A stretch of 64,000 nt of DNA. Source: Protonemura montana (lineage: Eukaryota > Arthropoda > Insecta > Plecoptera > Nemouridae). Positions within the stretch are counted from its first letter, which is position 1. Each line of letters starts with the position of its first letter. Under the pieces are notes generated by a model, which was given only the letters and a program-made list of their open reading frames with translations, was not told the origin of the DNA and made no database searches. The stretch is taken from contig OX387606.1 of the NCBI GenBank assembly GCA_947568835.1, positions 17,827,940 through 17,891,939 on the forward strand. The letters run 5' to 3'. Both the position numbers and the translations under genes were made by a program. This document shows positions 1 through 13,500 of the stretch, one piece after another.

Positions 1-242
1 AAGGCACCATTTGAAGATAACATAGTTTAACACAGAGTTAGTACTTCATCAAAGCATTACGTTTTTTTACCTTAATTAGTTTTTCCGATAAAACAAGTAA
101 CAATATAAAACAAACCAACAAATAATGAGAAATTCAAAAGTTTTCAAAAAGCCGAACAGAAAACGCTTTCAAAGCTAAAATATTGATTCTAATATTTTGT
201 ACATATTATATACTAACATTTCATATCAAAATCTTGGTCACC

Positions 243-3200
243 CTACGAGTAAAATGTGAGAACAGACGTGTGGTTTCCTCGGACGAGTAAGAAGGGCGGC
301 ATGTCGCTTGTGATCGCCTCGATCCATGCCATATACAACGGGGCCGACACTGTCCCTTTCCTGGGCATCGGCAGAGACCTGTAGAACCACACAAACCTCA
401 GTTAATCAGCCAAATTAATCCATCAAATTATCTTAACCAAACCTCGACTGTGATACCACAGAATCACGATGTGGTTCCATTAGATACTCACATCACGACC
501 AGAGCTGCATCTTTCGAGTTTTCTTGGAGCATTTCCCGAAGTCGGAGTTGTCGATCTGTTTTTCCTTGAAGGCCATCGAGTTCAGCTTCGGAAATCGTGC
601 AATCTGACAGCCGGGTGGTTAATAAGCAAGTTATATCTACTTATTTTTTATAAAATGTACAAATTGACAGCGCTGAAATAATTCGAGTGTTTTGGGTGCT
701 GATCCTAATTCGCATAAGCACAGTCTAGGTTGGGTGAATAATAAACTATGTTGATGGGTATCTGCGCATCTCATCATCATGAGTGCAAAAAGTACGGTGC
801 CCACATCGGCTTAACGGACTGTGTACGTAGTTTATTTCAAGTTTAACAGTGAGTAAATGCAATTGTCAAAATAGCAGGGAAAGTTGTTTGTCAGGCCTGA
901 ATCTAAGCCTAAGGTCTAAGCCTCACCTTCATTAGCGCCGTCAGATTCCCTGAATCCATCGAGGAGCTGGTTGAAGTAGCTCACAGTCGACTCCTGCGGC
1001 TTTTCTGTCACACCATCCACCATAGTCAGGCTCGCGTAGTCGATCCTAAACTTCGACAGCAGCTTCGCCATGCTGTAAATCGTTTGCAAATTATAGCCGC
1101 ACTTTTATCCTGGTTCGCTGACACCTAAAACTGTTACCTCTTAGCAGTAATTGACTTACTTGCGTTCCTCCAGCTCCAGCTCATACTTCCTGTTTGCCAG
1201 CGCAAAGATGCGCAGCTTGCAGCCGGCCCAGTTGCTCCGGATTGAGATGATGTAAGGCAAGAGAATGGTCAAACCTGTGGACATGCAACCAGTTATTTTC
1301 TGGTGACTGATTTTGCCAATAACGGAGGATATTTTGTGAAAAGCATCGGCATACCTCCGTCGTCATACAGCCACCAGACATCTATGGTCTCTCCTTTCTG
1401 TTTCCGGTGGAAAAGGGTCATATCGTAGATTACGTCTTCGGGGATGACCTTCGGTTGACTAGAGAAGAGAGAAAATTTGGAGTTTTACAAGAGAAATGGA
1501 TCGTTTTGTGATTTTCAAACTACTTTTTTGACAATTGTGGGCTATGCCGCAAGAACCCGTTACCTGTTGAGGATTGTTTCTGCGATTGCCCTCTTCTTAG
1601 ATCTGAGAAGGTCTCTCGGACTTCCAGCGGCGTTGATCGACCTTTCGTTCAGTGGCGGACAATGTCTGCTGAGACCCGGGCTTTCTGGAGGCAGGAACTG
1701 ATGGGAAACTGGAACCAATTACAATAAAATGGTTTTAATCGCTTTCTTTGTAATTTTTGTGACTTTTCGCCACTGTAGTATCACTGTTTCAGCTGACGGA
1801 TTCTGTCACTGAGAGTTTCCACATTTTCTGTGAGTTAATAAAATTCCCCCACCTGTATCACTAAAAAAGACTTGCAAAATATCCTTCTTAAAGTAAAAGC
1901 GGTTTTATGAAAAATTTTCAACAAATCGTTGAGATTGAAAGGACTTTAAGAGTGTAAAATTTTACGTTTTTCTCGGTAACGTAAGTACAAATATAAATTT
2001 ACGAACTGCATGCATACGTACAAGCTTAATAAAGTTACCGAGTTTAGGTAGGTTGCTAGGAGGGAAAAGCCCTCCCTCGAGCTAAAGAAGAGGACTAAGT
2101 AGCCAAGTCAAGCAGTGAGTGTGTGTTGCTAATTTCCACGATTGCATTACCACGGGTACATTAATTAATGAATACATCATCACTCTTCCCACCTCTGAGA
2201 TGTAGTGAGTTGTCAGAGTCGCAGCGAGGAAGGTTAGCCAGACTGAGATTGGAGTCTGCGTGCATCATTCCTCCACCCTCGACGGACAGGAAATTGTTGG
2301 ACGCCGCGAGCTGCTCCTCCTCCTCGTCTGTCCACTTAGAGTAGTCTAGACCGTTTGGAAGGCGCAGGATCGTCACAGCAAGGCGGTTGTCAAAGGCGTC
2401 GCTACAGGACATAGTAAATACATAGTAGCAAGTACATACGACCAGTCAACCGGAGGCTGGAAGACTATTTCCAGGAGTCCTCTGTCTTCTAATTTTGCCA
2501 ATATTTAAGAAAATAGAATGCCATAACGCGAGATGAGTCCAAATAAAATGACAGTGAGGCCCGTTAAAATATTTGGGGCCGGATCCACAGTGTGATAACG
2601 GATATAGTTGCTATCACCATGATAACGACATCTGAAAATCAGGTAACACCTTATGATTGGTTGATCATCATTAAATCGGAGGGTTAACTTAAGCTGTGCT
2701 TTGTGGAAACACCCCATGAAGATTCAGTTTTAAGTTGTTTGGTCCGTGTGATTTTTCATATGCGAGGTGACACCAAACGTAATCATAGCTGATTGAATTT
2801 TTTAATTCACGAGGTTGTTACAGAAATAATTTACAAAGGGGCCACCGTTCGTAAAATATACCATAAGCCTAACACATGTAAATACAAATTAACGTATGCC
2901 GACTAAATTTTACGATGCTATTTCAGACAAGATTTTATATTTTCTTAATTCCTACTGCCCATGACAAGTAAACGTAATTTAATCAAGAAAGATGCACATT
3001 GCGATGTTGATAGATTCTTGAGACTTACTGCAAGATATGGAAGTACGCTTTGAGATCGTCCGTGTTGCAAGAGGCCCAGTCTGTTTTATATCCCATCATT
3101 AGAACGTTAGGCTTGAGCTTTCCGATGCCCGAAGACTGGAGCAACGCCTTGGCTCCCTCCTCGATGCCGATGCCGTCGACAAGCGAGTAGAAAGCCTTGA

Positions 3201-6200
3201 TCTTGTTTTCCTCCAGCCACTTGTACGTCCCGCGGACTCGCCCATTGCGGGAACGGTTCGACAGCGGTTTCTGAAAGGAAATTACACCACCAGTTGAACA
3301 AGCAGATTTTAATTTTATAACTTTTCATAATTCTCTGTCTCTCGACTACATTTTAAGTAGGGCAATAGGTTTAGTTATAACTGTGCCATGGCTCAGGGAG
3401 GAACATTTTGGGGGTGGAAAAAATGGGATCAATAAAGAATTATGATGAGAGAATTAGGATGGGTATCGCTAGAGGAAAGAAGAAAAATTGATAGATTGTG
3501 CAATTTCTTTAGAATAATGACAGGAAGCAGTGGATGGAAAGAGTTGAGGGAAAAGATAGAAATGGATGAAAACAAGTTAAAGTGTCGAAGAAAACATGAA
3601 GATAATGTAGTGATAAAAAGTATTAAGAAAGACACAGGAAAATACTCTTTTTTAAACAGAACGAGTAAAGATTGGAATGAAATGAAGAAATATGCGATGG
3701 AAGGGACCGAAAATAATGTAAAATTTTTTAGAAGAAATATGTTGGAATTAGTATAAGAAAATAGTTTAAGTAAATAGTTTTAGTTTTTTTTTCTGCCACC
3801 TGTATGTAACATGCAAATAGCAGTTTTTTGCTAGGAAAAAAATGAATAAATAAATAAATAAATAAAGAGCAGAATGAGAAACAACCAGAAATCTGCCCTA
3901 GGGTGGCAGAAACAAACTTTCAAATGTAGGGACAGCAGAAATTGAGAAGGGTGGAAATTCTAATCTAGTCTTGTTTGTGCACCAAAAATATTTTGATACG
4001 CTTCTGAATCGAAGATATTTTTTCTTTGTTCCTCTTTCATTGCGGACTCGGCTCATAAAGACTTTGACCTCAGCGAATGACGCCAACAACATTTATCATC
4101 GTTCGTTCTTACGTCGGCCTTAAGAAACATCTTGACGCTTTGTCGTCATGGTGAGCTGCAGGTGAACATAATTTTGGTCTAATTTCGATGAAGCAACTTC
4201 CTTGTGTGGAGTAATCCATTTGATATTTCATAAACAACTCACGGCCCAACACAAATCATCTTTGACAAATCAATAACAATATTTTTGCAGCCTAGCGACT
4301 GGGGAATTCCTAATTCATAACCAATTTCATCAATACCTGTGACACTTCACCGCAGATCATGAGTGAATTATTCTTTGTGATCAAGTTTGCCAAATCCATC
4401 AGGGCAGGGCGATGTTGGGGCTTGCCTGACAGGACCAGGATCTGTGGCCGGTAGTTCTTCACGTGTTCCTGGATGTTGTTCAGCTGGTGGGCGCTCTGGA
4501 GTGCAGTCTTGTAGTTCTGTGCTTGGGTGGACGATCCCCAATTCACATCTGAAATCCCACGGGAAAAGCTATCTTTTGTAGATCTCTGGTCACCTTATCA
4601 ATTTGATTGCTATATTGGAGTTTAAAGTTTTACCTGGCTTCCTGTACACGACGACCAAATAGAGGGCGATAATAATGATAAACGTGATCAAAGAAGTGAC
4701 CCAGCTGATCGTGAACATGATAGCAACGCAGAGGAAGAATCCGAAAAGACTCAGCCACATGTTGTAGAACTGAAAAATACGAAAACCTTGTGAAATGAAC
4801 GAACTGCAATACGTCTTAATATGCAATTTTCCAATCGGTGACCAGAGTTTGACATTAGCCCACATAAAATATTAGCCAGAAGATAAAATGGGAAGAAAAC
4901 ATCATAGAATCATGACTACTTCATCATGTTTTAGCACAATTTCGTTTTTAAATAAGGCTACTTGGCGTTCTAAACCTAGTTTGGCAATAGTTTTCTGAAT
5001 TACGAAATTACCCTGAAGGTGGGTCTCCATCCCAACGGCTTGATGAGGGCAGCATGGAACGTGCAGAAGTTGATCATCGCATAAGACGCCAAATAAAAGT
5101 TGGAAATCAGGGGCGCTATGGCGTTAAGTTCAGCTGTAAAAAATATCACAATAGTTCACTCGTTATCTTTTCAAAAGCGTATACAATTTTCCTTTGTGTA
5201 TACGTATTATTCTATCTTGATGTGGTGTGTCGACCTTGCAGATTGGACGAACAACATGTTTTTCACGGACATTCATAGGTAATCGATGCACATAAATAAT
5301 TTCTTAGCAGACTTTTCAACTCGACAGGCGTTTATGAAATTTAAAATAAATCTAACACACATTTCAAATTATAATTTACCGATTAGTACGAAAGCAGACG
5401 AGATGAAAAAGGTGAGCACATATCCTCGGAGTGGCTCGTGCGATTTGAAATATCCCTTCGAGAAGAAGATGAGTCCTGGGTAGATTTTGTCGTTGCCCAA
5501 CGCCTGTATCAGTTTCGGCACTGAGAGGAGGTTGGTGAGCGTGGTCGAGAGGGTGGCAGCGAAGCACCCTGCATAGATAAATGGGCCCCACACGGACATC
5601 AGCTGCATCACCTGGAAGTTAGGCAACACATTTTCTTGGTCTTATTCCAAATCCGGATTTCGGCGTAGAAGGCGCTAGCACTCTGTTTTACAGGCCATTT
5701 GTTTTATCGACACGTCTTATCTTTTTCCATGATTTCAAACTGATATATCAGTTAAACTATGAAATATATTAGTTTTGAGCTTGAGCCTTGAAATCGGGGG
5801 GCCCAAGAGGATAGAGCATGCTTTTAACAACTCTGAAAGAGTATTTGCAGAGTCGGTACGTACGACGCAGGGTTCACGAGCGATAAAGGAGACGTTTCAT
5901 GCAATACTTTGTTTTTAAAAGTAATACAAATGACAACTTACTGAATAATCGTTCATTAGTCCGAACTCGCACTCTCGTCCGCTTTCATCAAAGCAGTTCC
6001 GGAAAGTGCCGTTGGCCAGTTCGGTGACGTTCCCGCTGGCGTCGCGGAGGGCGGCACTGCCCGCGAACACGGCGAAGATCGCGTATGACGTCATGGTGAT
6101 CAGCAGTGACAACAGAGTGCCCTTGGGAATCGACTTGGCAGGGTTCTGTGCGGAATTCGAACACACAACCTCGTTAAATTGGTTCCAGTCCAACCGACTT

Positions 6201-8586
6201 ACGGTTGACGTCGGTAAGTCAAAGTATTTTTCTCACCCTGAGATCACCAGAGATGTTGGCTCCAGCTTGGATTCCTGTTACCGAGGGGAAAAATATGGCG
6301 AACACCGAAAAGATGTTTTGGTGTTGTCCCTCGCTAAACCGGTAATTCGACCCCCAATTTTCGGCCAGCGTTGCAGCTGAAGAATAAACGGGGTCAAAAA
6401 CACATATTTTCTTAAATAGGGAAAATCGAATAACCACTTACTGCTAAATCCGACGAACCCTTTCGAAATCGCCTCGTCACTAGTAGGACCCATTACAGTT
6501 CCCACCATGTAGTCAACAATAGCACCGGCAATGATGACGACCAGAAAGTTCTGGGCCTGAAAACCGCGTGCGTCGTTAAGCAGAAGTTGATGTAAATCTA
6601 AACACCCTACCCGATCCGTCCCGACCTCGACTCACCATCACTTCCCATTCCATCCCGACCACGCAGACGATGATCAGGACTAGGATAGTGATGACACCCA
6701 CGATGCGGATATCGTTGTTTCCACCGTCGACGATCTTCAGGCCAGACTTCTTTAGGAGGTCGTTCAGGGAGCTGCAGAAACCTATAGTGTTCATAGACGC
6801 TGCTACTGCGTTGGCAAACGCGAACACTATCCCGATTGCAGCCCCGAATTCGGGACCCAACGATCTTGAGATCATGTAGTAGATTCCTCCTGGGGACCGG
6901 ATATAAATAATGTTTTACAGTAGTCAAGATTGGTACTCAAATTTGATGGTTTTAATTTTGGTTCTTTACCTCCTTTGACTTCACCGTTGGTACTGATAGC
7001 AGACAGAGAGAGCGTCGTGATAACGCAAACAATTGTTGAGAGACCAATGATCACCAGAGACTCGGCTGTAATAAAAGCGTGGCATTACATTTAGTAGGAT
7101 GCAGAAATGGCATTTCTGTCTGTTTGAATGTGTCACGTACCAACTCCAGATTGACCGACGACCCAGGAGAGGCGAAGGAAAAGCATTACTCCCCAAATGT
7201 TGAGGGTACAAGGGATCAGGACGCCTTGAATCCATCCTAGTTTGATGTGACCCCCACCGTGGGCCTCCTCTTTCTGTTCTTGTCCTTCGAGATCCTGTAA
7301 ATTAAAGGCATGTCAAGCGTTTCTTTATACCGATTGCTTTTATATAATATGAATTGACTTTGCTTTGATCAGTAAAGTTAGGGCTTCCTTATTCTACAAA
7401 CTTTTTCGCGCTACAATCATTTCTAGAACTTGGAGTTATTTTTACAATTTAGGGAATCTTGTAGAGTAGGCATATCCTTCGGCGTAACGTAATGTAACAC
7501 AAGGTCCGAGACGAGTTGATCTACATTTTATTTATACATTTTCCGTAGAATTCAATACTTAATTTTACTTGATTTGCCATAAACCCGATCGCAAGTTCTC
7601 CATAAGCGACTTCACGAGGTTCCCCAGTGAATGAGCCATGATATAGCACGGGTCAAAATTTCCCCGGTCTCGTAAGTCCACAACATTCTTTATTTCACTG
7701 GTGCTATCAATTCAACAACTTTACGCACGTCTGGCGCTGGCATGCGCCGTTCGATAAGCGTGCTGCATACCTAGAACTTTTCTTCCCTCATTCATTCACC
7801 TCTCCGAGTCTAATAAGGAGCCGTTGCCTTGTCAAAGACGACGACCGCGTCGAGCCAAATGTCGCCTCGCATACGTCATTACACAAACGAGAGAGTTTCA
7901 CCCAAAACAACAAGACTAGTTATGCAAATAATTAGACTTCGGTATTATTGTTTATCAACACAAAAATGTTTTTTAAAAGAAATATAGGTCAAGATTTATT
8001 GCACGATTGTGTTTTTGCAATAACGCGTGGAGAACGAGTATAACACCCAGTTGATTTTCTGGGGGTGTGAGCGTTATAATTTACAAGTGATTTATGCAAA
8101 TTATTGTACATTTTCCCTTTGTGCTAAAATTCCAACTGTGAGGAATCGTAATTCAACAATTTCCTATCTTGGCTATCTATTTTTATAAGGCACTATTTTC
8201 ATCTGTTCGAAGTTCATTGATGTGAACCAAAAAAAGGTTCCCTGAAATAATTAAACTGCACTTACTTTACCACCGCTGTCGTCTCCATGCACCTCTCCCA
8301 ACGAGGGGCGTTTCACAGCTTCCAGACAGTTCCTATAGTTGCCCTCTCTGGGCAGCGCCTCCAACGTGAGATGAGCGAGGGAGATCTTCCTGTTTCCTCT
8401 CGAAGGGTCGTATATGTTGGTGGTCGACGACGAGTTGTACAGGTCGGCGACGCTGCCTTCTGTTGAGGTGAGATCTCCCATCGAGCGTTGCCTGTCTAAC
8501 TCCAAAACGTCGTTTTCTGGCACCCCTTGCATCGTATCGTCCAACTTCTTGACGTTGAAACGTCCGCCGAGGAACTCCAGCGACAT
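243..8586 (-). CDS. SLC12 Na-(K)-Cl cotransporter (NKCC/NCC-like)
   Basis: Electroneutral cation-chloride cotransporter of the plasma membrane. I read 19 coding exons with continuous phase: 8586-8266, 7294-7141, 7065-6970, 6889-6636, 6556-6442, 6376-6237, 6145-5942, 5611-5380, 5133-5012, 4769-4634, 4548-4337, 3270-3029, 2401-2176, 1697-1564, 1458-1355, 1274-1160, 1072-927, 603-492, 378-243; about 1066 residues, close to the family's usual 1000-1200. The N-terminus carries RFNV, a SPAK/OSR1 (Fray) docking motif, and a regulatory Thr segment (HLTLEALP). The first membrane segment follows ([17 protein letters not shown]), then SRSLGPEFG in the third, and the family's C-terminal signature ending in SVLTFYS. 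The start is the first ATG in the exon; the reading frame upstream of it has no ATG and meets a stop, so a 5' non-coding exon is likely. The codon at 6789-6791 gives Asn where NKCCs have a K+-coordinating Tyr and NCC has His, so K+ dependence is uncertain. The donor after the 2401-2176 exon (GTATTC) is weak. Confidence 0.95.
3436..3866 (+). mobile_element. 5'-truncated LINE, C-terminal end of ORF2 plus 3' tail
   Basis: An open frame at 3442-3756 encodes 104 residues resembling the extreme C-terminus of non-LTR retrotransposon reverse-transcriptase proteins: the pattern GWxSLEERRxxxRL near the start and [14 protein letters not shown] near the end. A short 3' UTR follows, then an (AATA)n tail at about 3841-3866, typical of insect LINEs. 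It lies in the SLC12 intron between exons 4337-4548 and 3029-3270, in the opposite orientation to the gene. The frame is intact but is stopped just upstream, so this is a dead 5'-truncated copy. The clade was not determined. Confidence 0.75.
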
Positions 8587-10674
8587 CGCAGTGGTTTGAT
8601 GTCTCTGTCTCTTGATTTCAATTTCACGTGTTGTCGAAATCACGTCCTAAATACTTGCGGATGTCGAGTTCATATTAGCACCGTTAAATTAATTATTCTG
8701 GTAAGTGTTAAATTATTTTGTCAACATGTGAAATTAGAAAACGTAGAGTGAAATCATTGTTTTTGAAATAGTTTCGGAAAATGTTCGATACACTCAAAGG
8801 ATAATCGTTATAAAAAAACACCGAACAAAGCTCTAAAATGTTTTTAAATGCAATTGTCCAACCAAATCTTCGTATCTCAACTTTTTCCAACATGAAACTA
8901 TGTTCGCCAGAATAGTACTTATTTATACTTGGTGTCATGAACCAGTGCAACTTAAAGCTAAAACCAATCCACTTATATCTTCTGTTGTTATTGTTTATGT
9001 CACACGATATGCCACAGAATGTGGCAAAATGTCCAGACCTCGCAATGCACTTCTTTCAGAGTTGACGAGTTGAGCACGCGAATGGACGAGGAGCCAATGT
9101 GAATACTTTCAGCAGCGACGTCTTCATATAAAACCGTATGACTGATCGGACCCAGGGATATATGAATATGCACACGTGACTTTGCAGCTTGGCTACATGT
9201 TTGTGTGTTTGACCATTGGTAGACGCCTGAGACTCTCCGGTGTCCTGGTATTGTTGAGCGTGGAGGGGGGACAAATCTGCACCTATAGCATCTCAAGCAG
9301 CCAGGGGCAGAATCACATTCGCTGGAGGCATTTCCCAGGAAAATCTTTATGGTAACGAGATGCAATTGATGCTAGAGTACGAACACATGCATGTGTTTTG
9401 GCAAACAGTTGGTCTTATAGATAAATAGAAAACTTATTTTAATTTGAAATCCGTGTAAAAAATTAACATTTCTTCTTGTATGAAAACCTCTACAGCGTTT
9501 TAGATCGTGTTTCCATGTTGGGTTTCAAACATAGATATGCGTAGTATTCAAAAGGTAAAATAAATTAAATTCAAGTATAAAAGGGCAATTGTGGAAAAAC
9601 ATTGTTCGATTGTGCCATTCTTCTTATCGACCAATTAAAATAGTGCCGATAAAATATGCTACGCTTAATGAAATGTCAGATCGAAATCGAACTTAAACGC
9701 ACAAATATAATGCAGTTAGATGCACATCTGATGCAACTGTTGCAATCAAGTCGATGTTCACTTCGACTAATCCGGGGAGACGTTGAATGCATAGCAATAG
9801 ATATGGTGTCGAGGCAATTAGGCTAAGGCCAGCGTGGATCAAAAGAGGACGACAAGGTCTATATCACAAGTTCGACAAGAAAATGTCACGCTCAATCTTT
9901 AGTGTGAGTGACAGTGTAATTTCTAAGTAGCTACACATGCAATTCAAGCGAACTGCAGTCGAGTTTTTTCCATAAAAAGTTTGATTTGCACACATCCTCC
10001 TTCGTAGGGACATAAAATGTAGTGGTACTACCTCAAAGGCACGTGATTTTCCGTCTAAACATCTCACGTTCGAAAGAATAGGACATAGGAATTGCCGCAA
10101 GAGAATACGAGTTATCTTTGCTGCTGTCGCTGATGTTTATTACTCGCTTACGACATAGCAAAATTAGATCATTTGGTCGCCCGAATAAAATACAGACATC
10201 GATATCAAATGCAATCAACGTGTTTTATTGACTTCAATTACATATTTCCCTGAATCTGAAGCAGTTCGCGATAGTAGGTGCTGTGTACTCGGCTCTACCC
10301 GATTTAATAGATTCATAAAATATAGAGTTATATTTTAAATTGTTTTATTACTTTGGACGCTTTTCAGGGTATAACAGAAAAGAATCTTCATGAGTCATTA
10401 TATTTAAGTATGGCACCTTAATTTCATGTAATTGTTAATGATTTCTAAAATAGATCAAGAAAATGGTTCAAAATGTTCCAAGCTACTCATAATTTATCAA
10501 ATTATTGTAATTATTATGGTAAATTATCATCAATTACCTAACTTGTGAGAATAAACCACCGATGAATAAACACGTTTTAGAGATGATACAAAATTCACAA
10601 ATCAGATTTCACAAATCCAACTGCTTGATACATGCAGAAACGTCGAAGCACATCAATGCACCGTACCATTCGTC

Positions 10675-10738
10675 AGATACCAATACCAATACCAGATACC
10701 AATACCAATACCAATACCAATACCAATACCAATACCAT
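10675..10738. repeat. (CCAATA)n hexanucleotide tandem repeat
   Basis: About ten units of CCAATA, with one interruption (CCAGATA). Because six is a multiple of three, every frame stays open and gives spurious Tyr-Gln or Trp-Tyr repeats. It lies upstream of the SLC12 gene. Confidence 0.95.
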
Positions 10739-11914
10739 TCCTCAGATCTAGGCAAGTCGACAACAAAATCGAGATAACATCGTCCGGCGTAAATATGCAA
10801 ATGTTGTTATCACAGCCATCTCTAGACCTTCTATGCACCATTTGAAAGTATCTGCATAGCTAACAGTAACCTAAATCCTGCGAAGTATGACATGAGTTCT
10901 GATTTTCAATCTTATTATAAATTCACAACCGATCTAAGCTCTTCATTTCTATTGTCTTGATTTGGCCAAGGCAGCCGGACGGATGCGTTACATGGTGTCA
11001 ACTTTGTATGTGTCAACTTCGATATTATTCTTATCATTCATATATCTAACCTTCTTCAGTACTTGCTGGCCATATGAATTTGATGACCGCAGAAATCTTT
11101 GACCTAAAAGACTCGTGGATATATTGCATGTGACGTTTGTAAAACAGTACATGCTGTTTTTATTTTGTGATAATCATATAGTTTTAAACTTTTTATCCTG
11201 CTTCAATTTGCAGGAATACAAATAATTTCAAACTGGTTTTGAAGACACCGTTAATTTTGAGAGCATTGCTACGTCTTCGGTGCTGATCAGAGTAATTGGC
11301 CATGGACAACCGTTGGAAAGCGAGGGAAGATTTACATAAGAAAACGACTCGCGCAATTGACGTAATGGTGAGCTGGCTAATCACTCTGTGCCAATATGTT
11401 TGACTAATTAATTATTAACTCGCTAACGAAGATCCATGGAATGTCCTTGCTCGCAATTGACCAGCGTAACATCGAGACGAGGGATACCATCCTCGCAGTC
11501 GACACAGACTGTCGTTAAACAGTAGCAAGAATAGGTTCAACTATCACTTGCTTAAAGGGCACACATTAACAGGAACTAGTGAAATAAACTGACTCTTACG
11601 TTGACTTTTAACGTTAACTCTCAACGTTTGGTAGCCATGGAGATGCCGAGATCGCCGGACAGATCTTCTAAGATATGCTTTCTTAGGTTTTTGCGGTTGT
11701 CGTCTTTTTTTCCATGGTCCATAGTCCGACGAAAATGCGTGCTACAAAATTTAGTCCAGTTGGGACGAAGCTGAATTCTAATTGCGTTGATGAGCGTAGC
11801 AAGCGAAACGAAATCGTCAATTTCACTTACCCAAGAAAAACCAATCCACTTGTGTAGTTTGTGTTCTTTTTGTTTGTTTGTTTTTTATTTTTATTTTATT
11901 TTTCACATTTTTGT

Positions 11915-12343
11915 TTGCGCTCTAGCGGCCAAACGTCTTCTTCGATTTAAAAGAAATTTGCAAAGCACATATTTTTCTGCTCAACTTGAATCCCTTGCGC
12001 TTTTCAGCGAAATCGGTCAAACAGTTTTTAAACGGTTAAAAATTTACTATCATTTTTAGATTTTGTGTACACTTTTTGGAGTTGTACCTACCTTCCGCCA
12101 AAAAAGTTTTATATTTTTTACCAAACTTTACAAAGATGTGAAATACATCAAAATTAAGTAGTTTTTAAGTTTTTGAGCCCGTACGTGTTTTCTTTCTCTT
12201 CTTTTTTTTCAAATTTCCGAATTAATTTAGTGGATTTTTGGCTGTTTTGCTTTTATCTCTGTAAGGGACTGGCTTCACATTTTACCATCCCAAAATATCG
12301 CTAAGCTCATCTTATAACGCAACTAAAATTGCGTTTGCCCAAG
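11915..12343. repeat. Dispersed repeat, copy 1
   Basis: Shares a long recognisable stretch with 60591-60851: GTTGTACC, then ACCAAACTTT, AAGATGTGA, CGTGTTTTCT, GGCTGTTTTGCTTT, ATCCCAAAAT, and a terminal block like AATTGCGTTTGCCCA. Its head (GCGGCCAAACG then GAAATTTGC) resembles the heads of the copies at 37037 and 61113. No coding capacity was seen. It is probably a non-autonomous element or the 3' UTR part of a larger one. Confidence 0.6.
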
Positions 12344-13500
12344 TTCATTCAATTATTCACGAACAACAACATTGGAAATTGGAAATTCTACTATAATTCG
12401 CCTACCTCCCAATCTAATTGACAGGTCAAGTGGCTTCTTCTCTCCCGAAGATAACCTTCGGGGATGTCTCTACTCGATAATGATTGCAAGACAAATCCAG
12501 AATTAGTATCTCTGCTCTAAATATCTGTAACAACATCAGCAGACTTTAAAAATAAAGTGGTACGCCCTAGCTGAAGTTGTAAATTGCAAGGATACACAGC
12601 ATGGCAAAGTGAGCATAACTGTCAACACCAGTAAGCACAGGATAGGTAAATCAAGTAGTTGGATGTAGTACAATAATTTATCTTTATTTACATCTTTGTG
12701 AAAATTCTCTCTTTAAATAATATACAATTAATTAATTATTGCTGCGACACGAGTAGAGTACAAGTTTTGTCACTCTCATCTAACATTGATATTGTAATTA
12801 ATCTATGATCTACGTCTATCTGCAAATATAGGAACCTTAATGGAAAATAATCATAAAAATACATTTTACTGTGTTCGTTAAAAATGGTGCTGGTTCATAA
12901 ATAATAATGTAGTTGCACAAGTACAATTACAATAAAATTCAGTGGTGAGGTTACTTGAGCTAGATGAAAATACTAGAATATCTTTGAACTGCTAAAATAT
13001 TTCTTCTTTAGTTTGTGCAATTACCCTAATGTTACATCAATCTTTAAAATCTTTGTGATGTCGTTTGACAAACTCACGAACATTGGGAACACTTCAAATT
13101 GCAATTGTGATGAGTCATATTCAAGAACCATCGTGTCACGTACTATCAACCTATCATACAATTTGTGCGACTCGCCAAATCAGATCATTGTGCACTGACT
13201 ATTGATTTTATAATCTTTTTTAGTACCTGCTATAAAATCACTTAAATTAAGCGTCTATAATAAACATTGAGAGAGAATTTTGAGAGAGCACTATTACATC
13301 CGTCCACATTCTCAAGATGTCCACATTCTCTTTTCTGCCAGCAGAAATAATATTCAATCATAAAATAAAATTTGAATGCTATAATATCCAGCTTCTTCCA
13401 TATCACATATTTAAAACAAAATTGGCCCCTTTACATCTTATCAAGATAATATCTTTGGGTTTGAAGTTTCTGCTGTAGGTATACGCTGAATTTAAAGTTT

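Larger units (their letters stand above)
8587..13500. other. Gene-poor interval between SLC12 start and phosphatase 3' end
   Basis: No convincing coding exon was seen. This stretch should contain the SLC12 promoter and any 5' untranslated exons (right of 8586), and the 3' UTR of the receptor phosphatase (left of 13501). It holds a hexanucleotide repeat (10675-10738) and one copy of a dispersed repeat (11915-12343). The longest open frame (9000-9365, minus) shows no recognisable domain. Confidence 0.6.

Noticed and set aside
8587-8643. Extension of the SLC12 start to a GTG at 8643
   Set aside because: An in-frame stop lies just upstream and there is no ATG. GTG starts are not expected in animal nuclear genes. 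The ATG at 8586 is preferred.
9000-9365. 121-codon minus-strand frame upstream of SLC12
   Set aside because: No family resemblance, no splice context and an irregular composition. Treated as chance in a non-coding stretch.
10562-10841. Frames with Tyr-Gln and Trp-Tyr repeats on both strands
   Set aside because: They are produced by the (CCAATA)n microsatellite, which keeps every frame open. There are no other coding signs.
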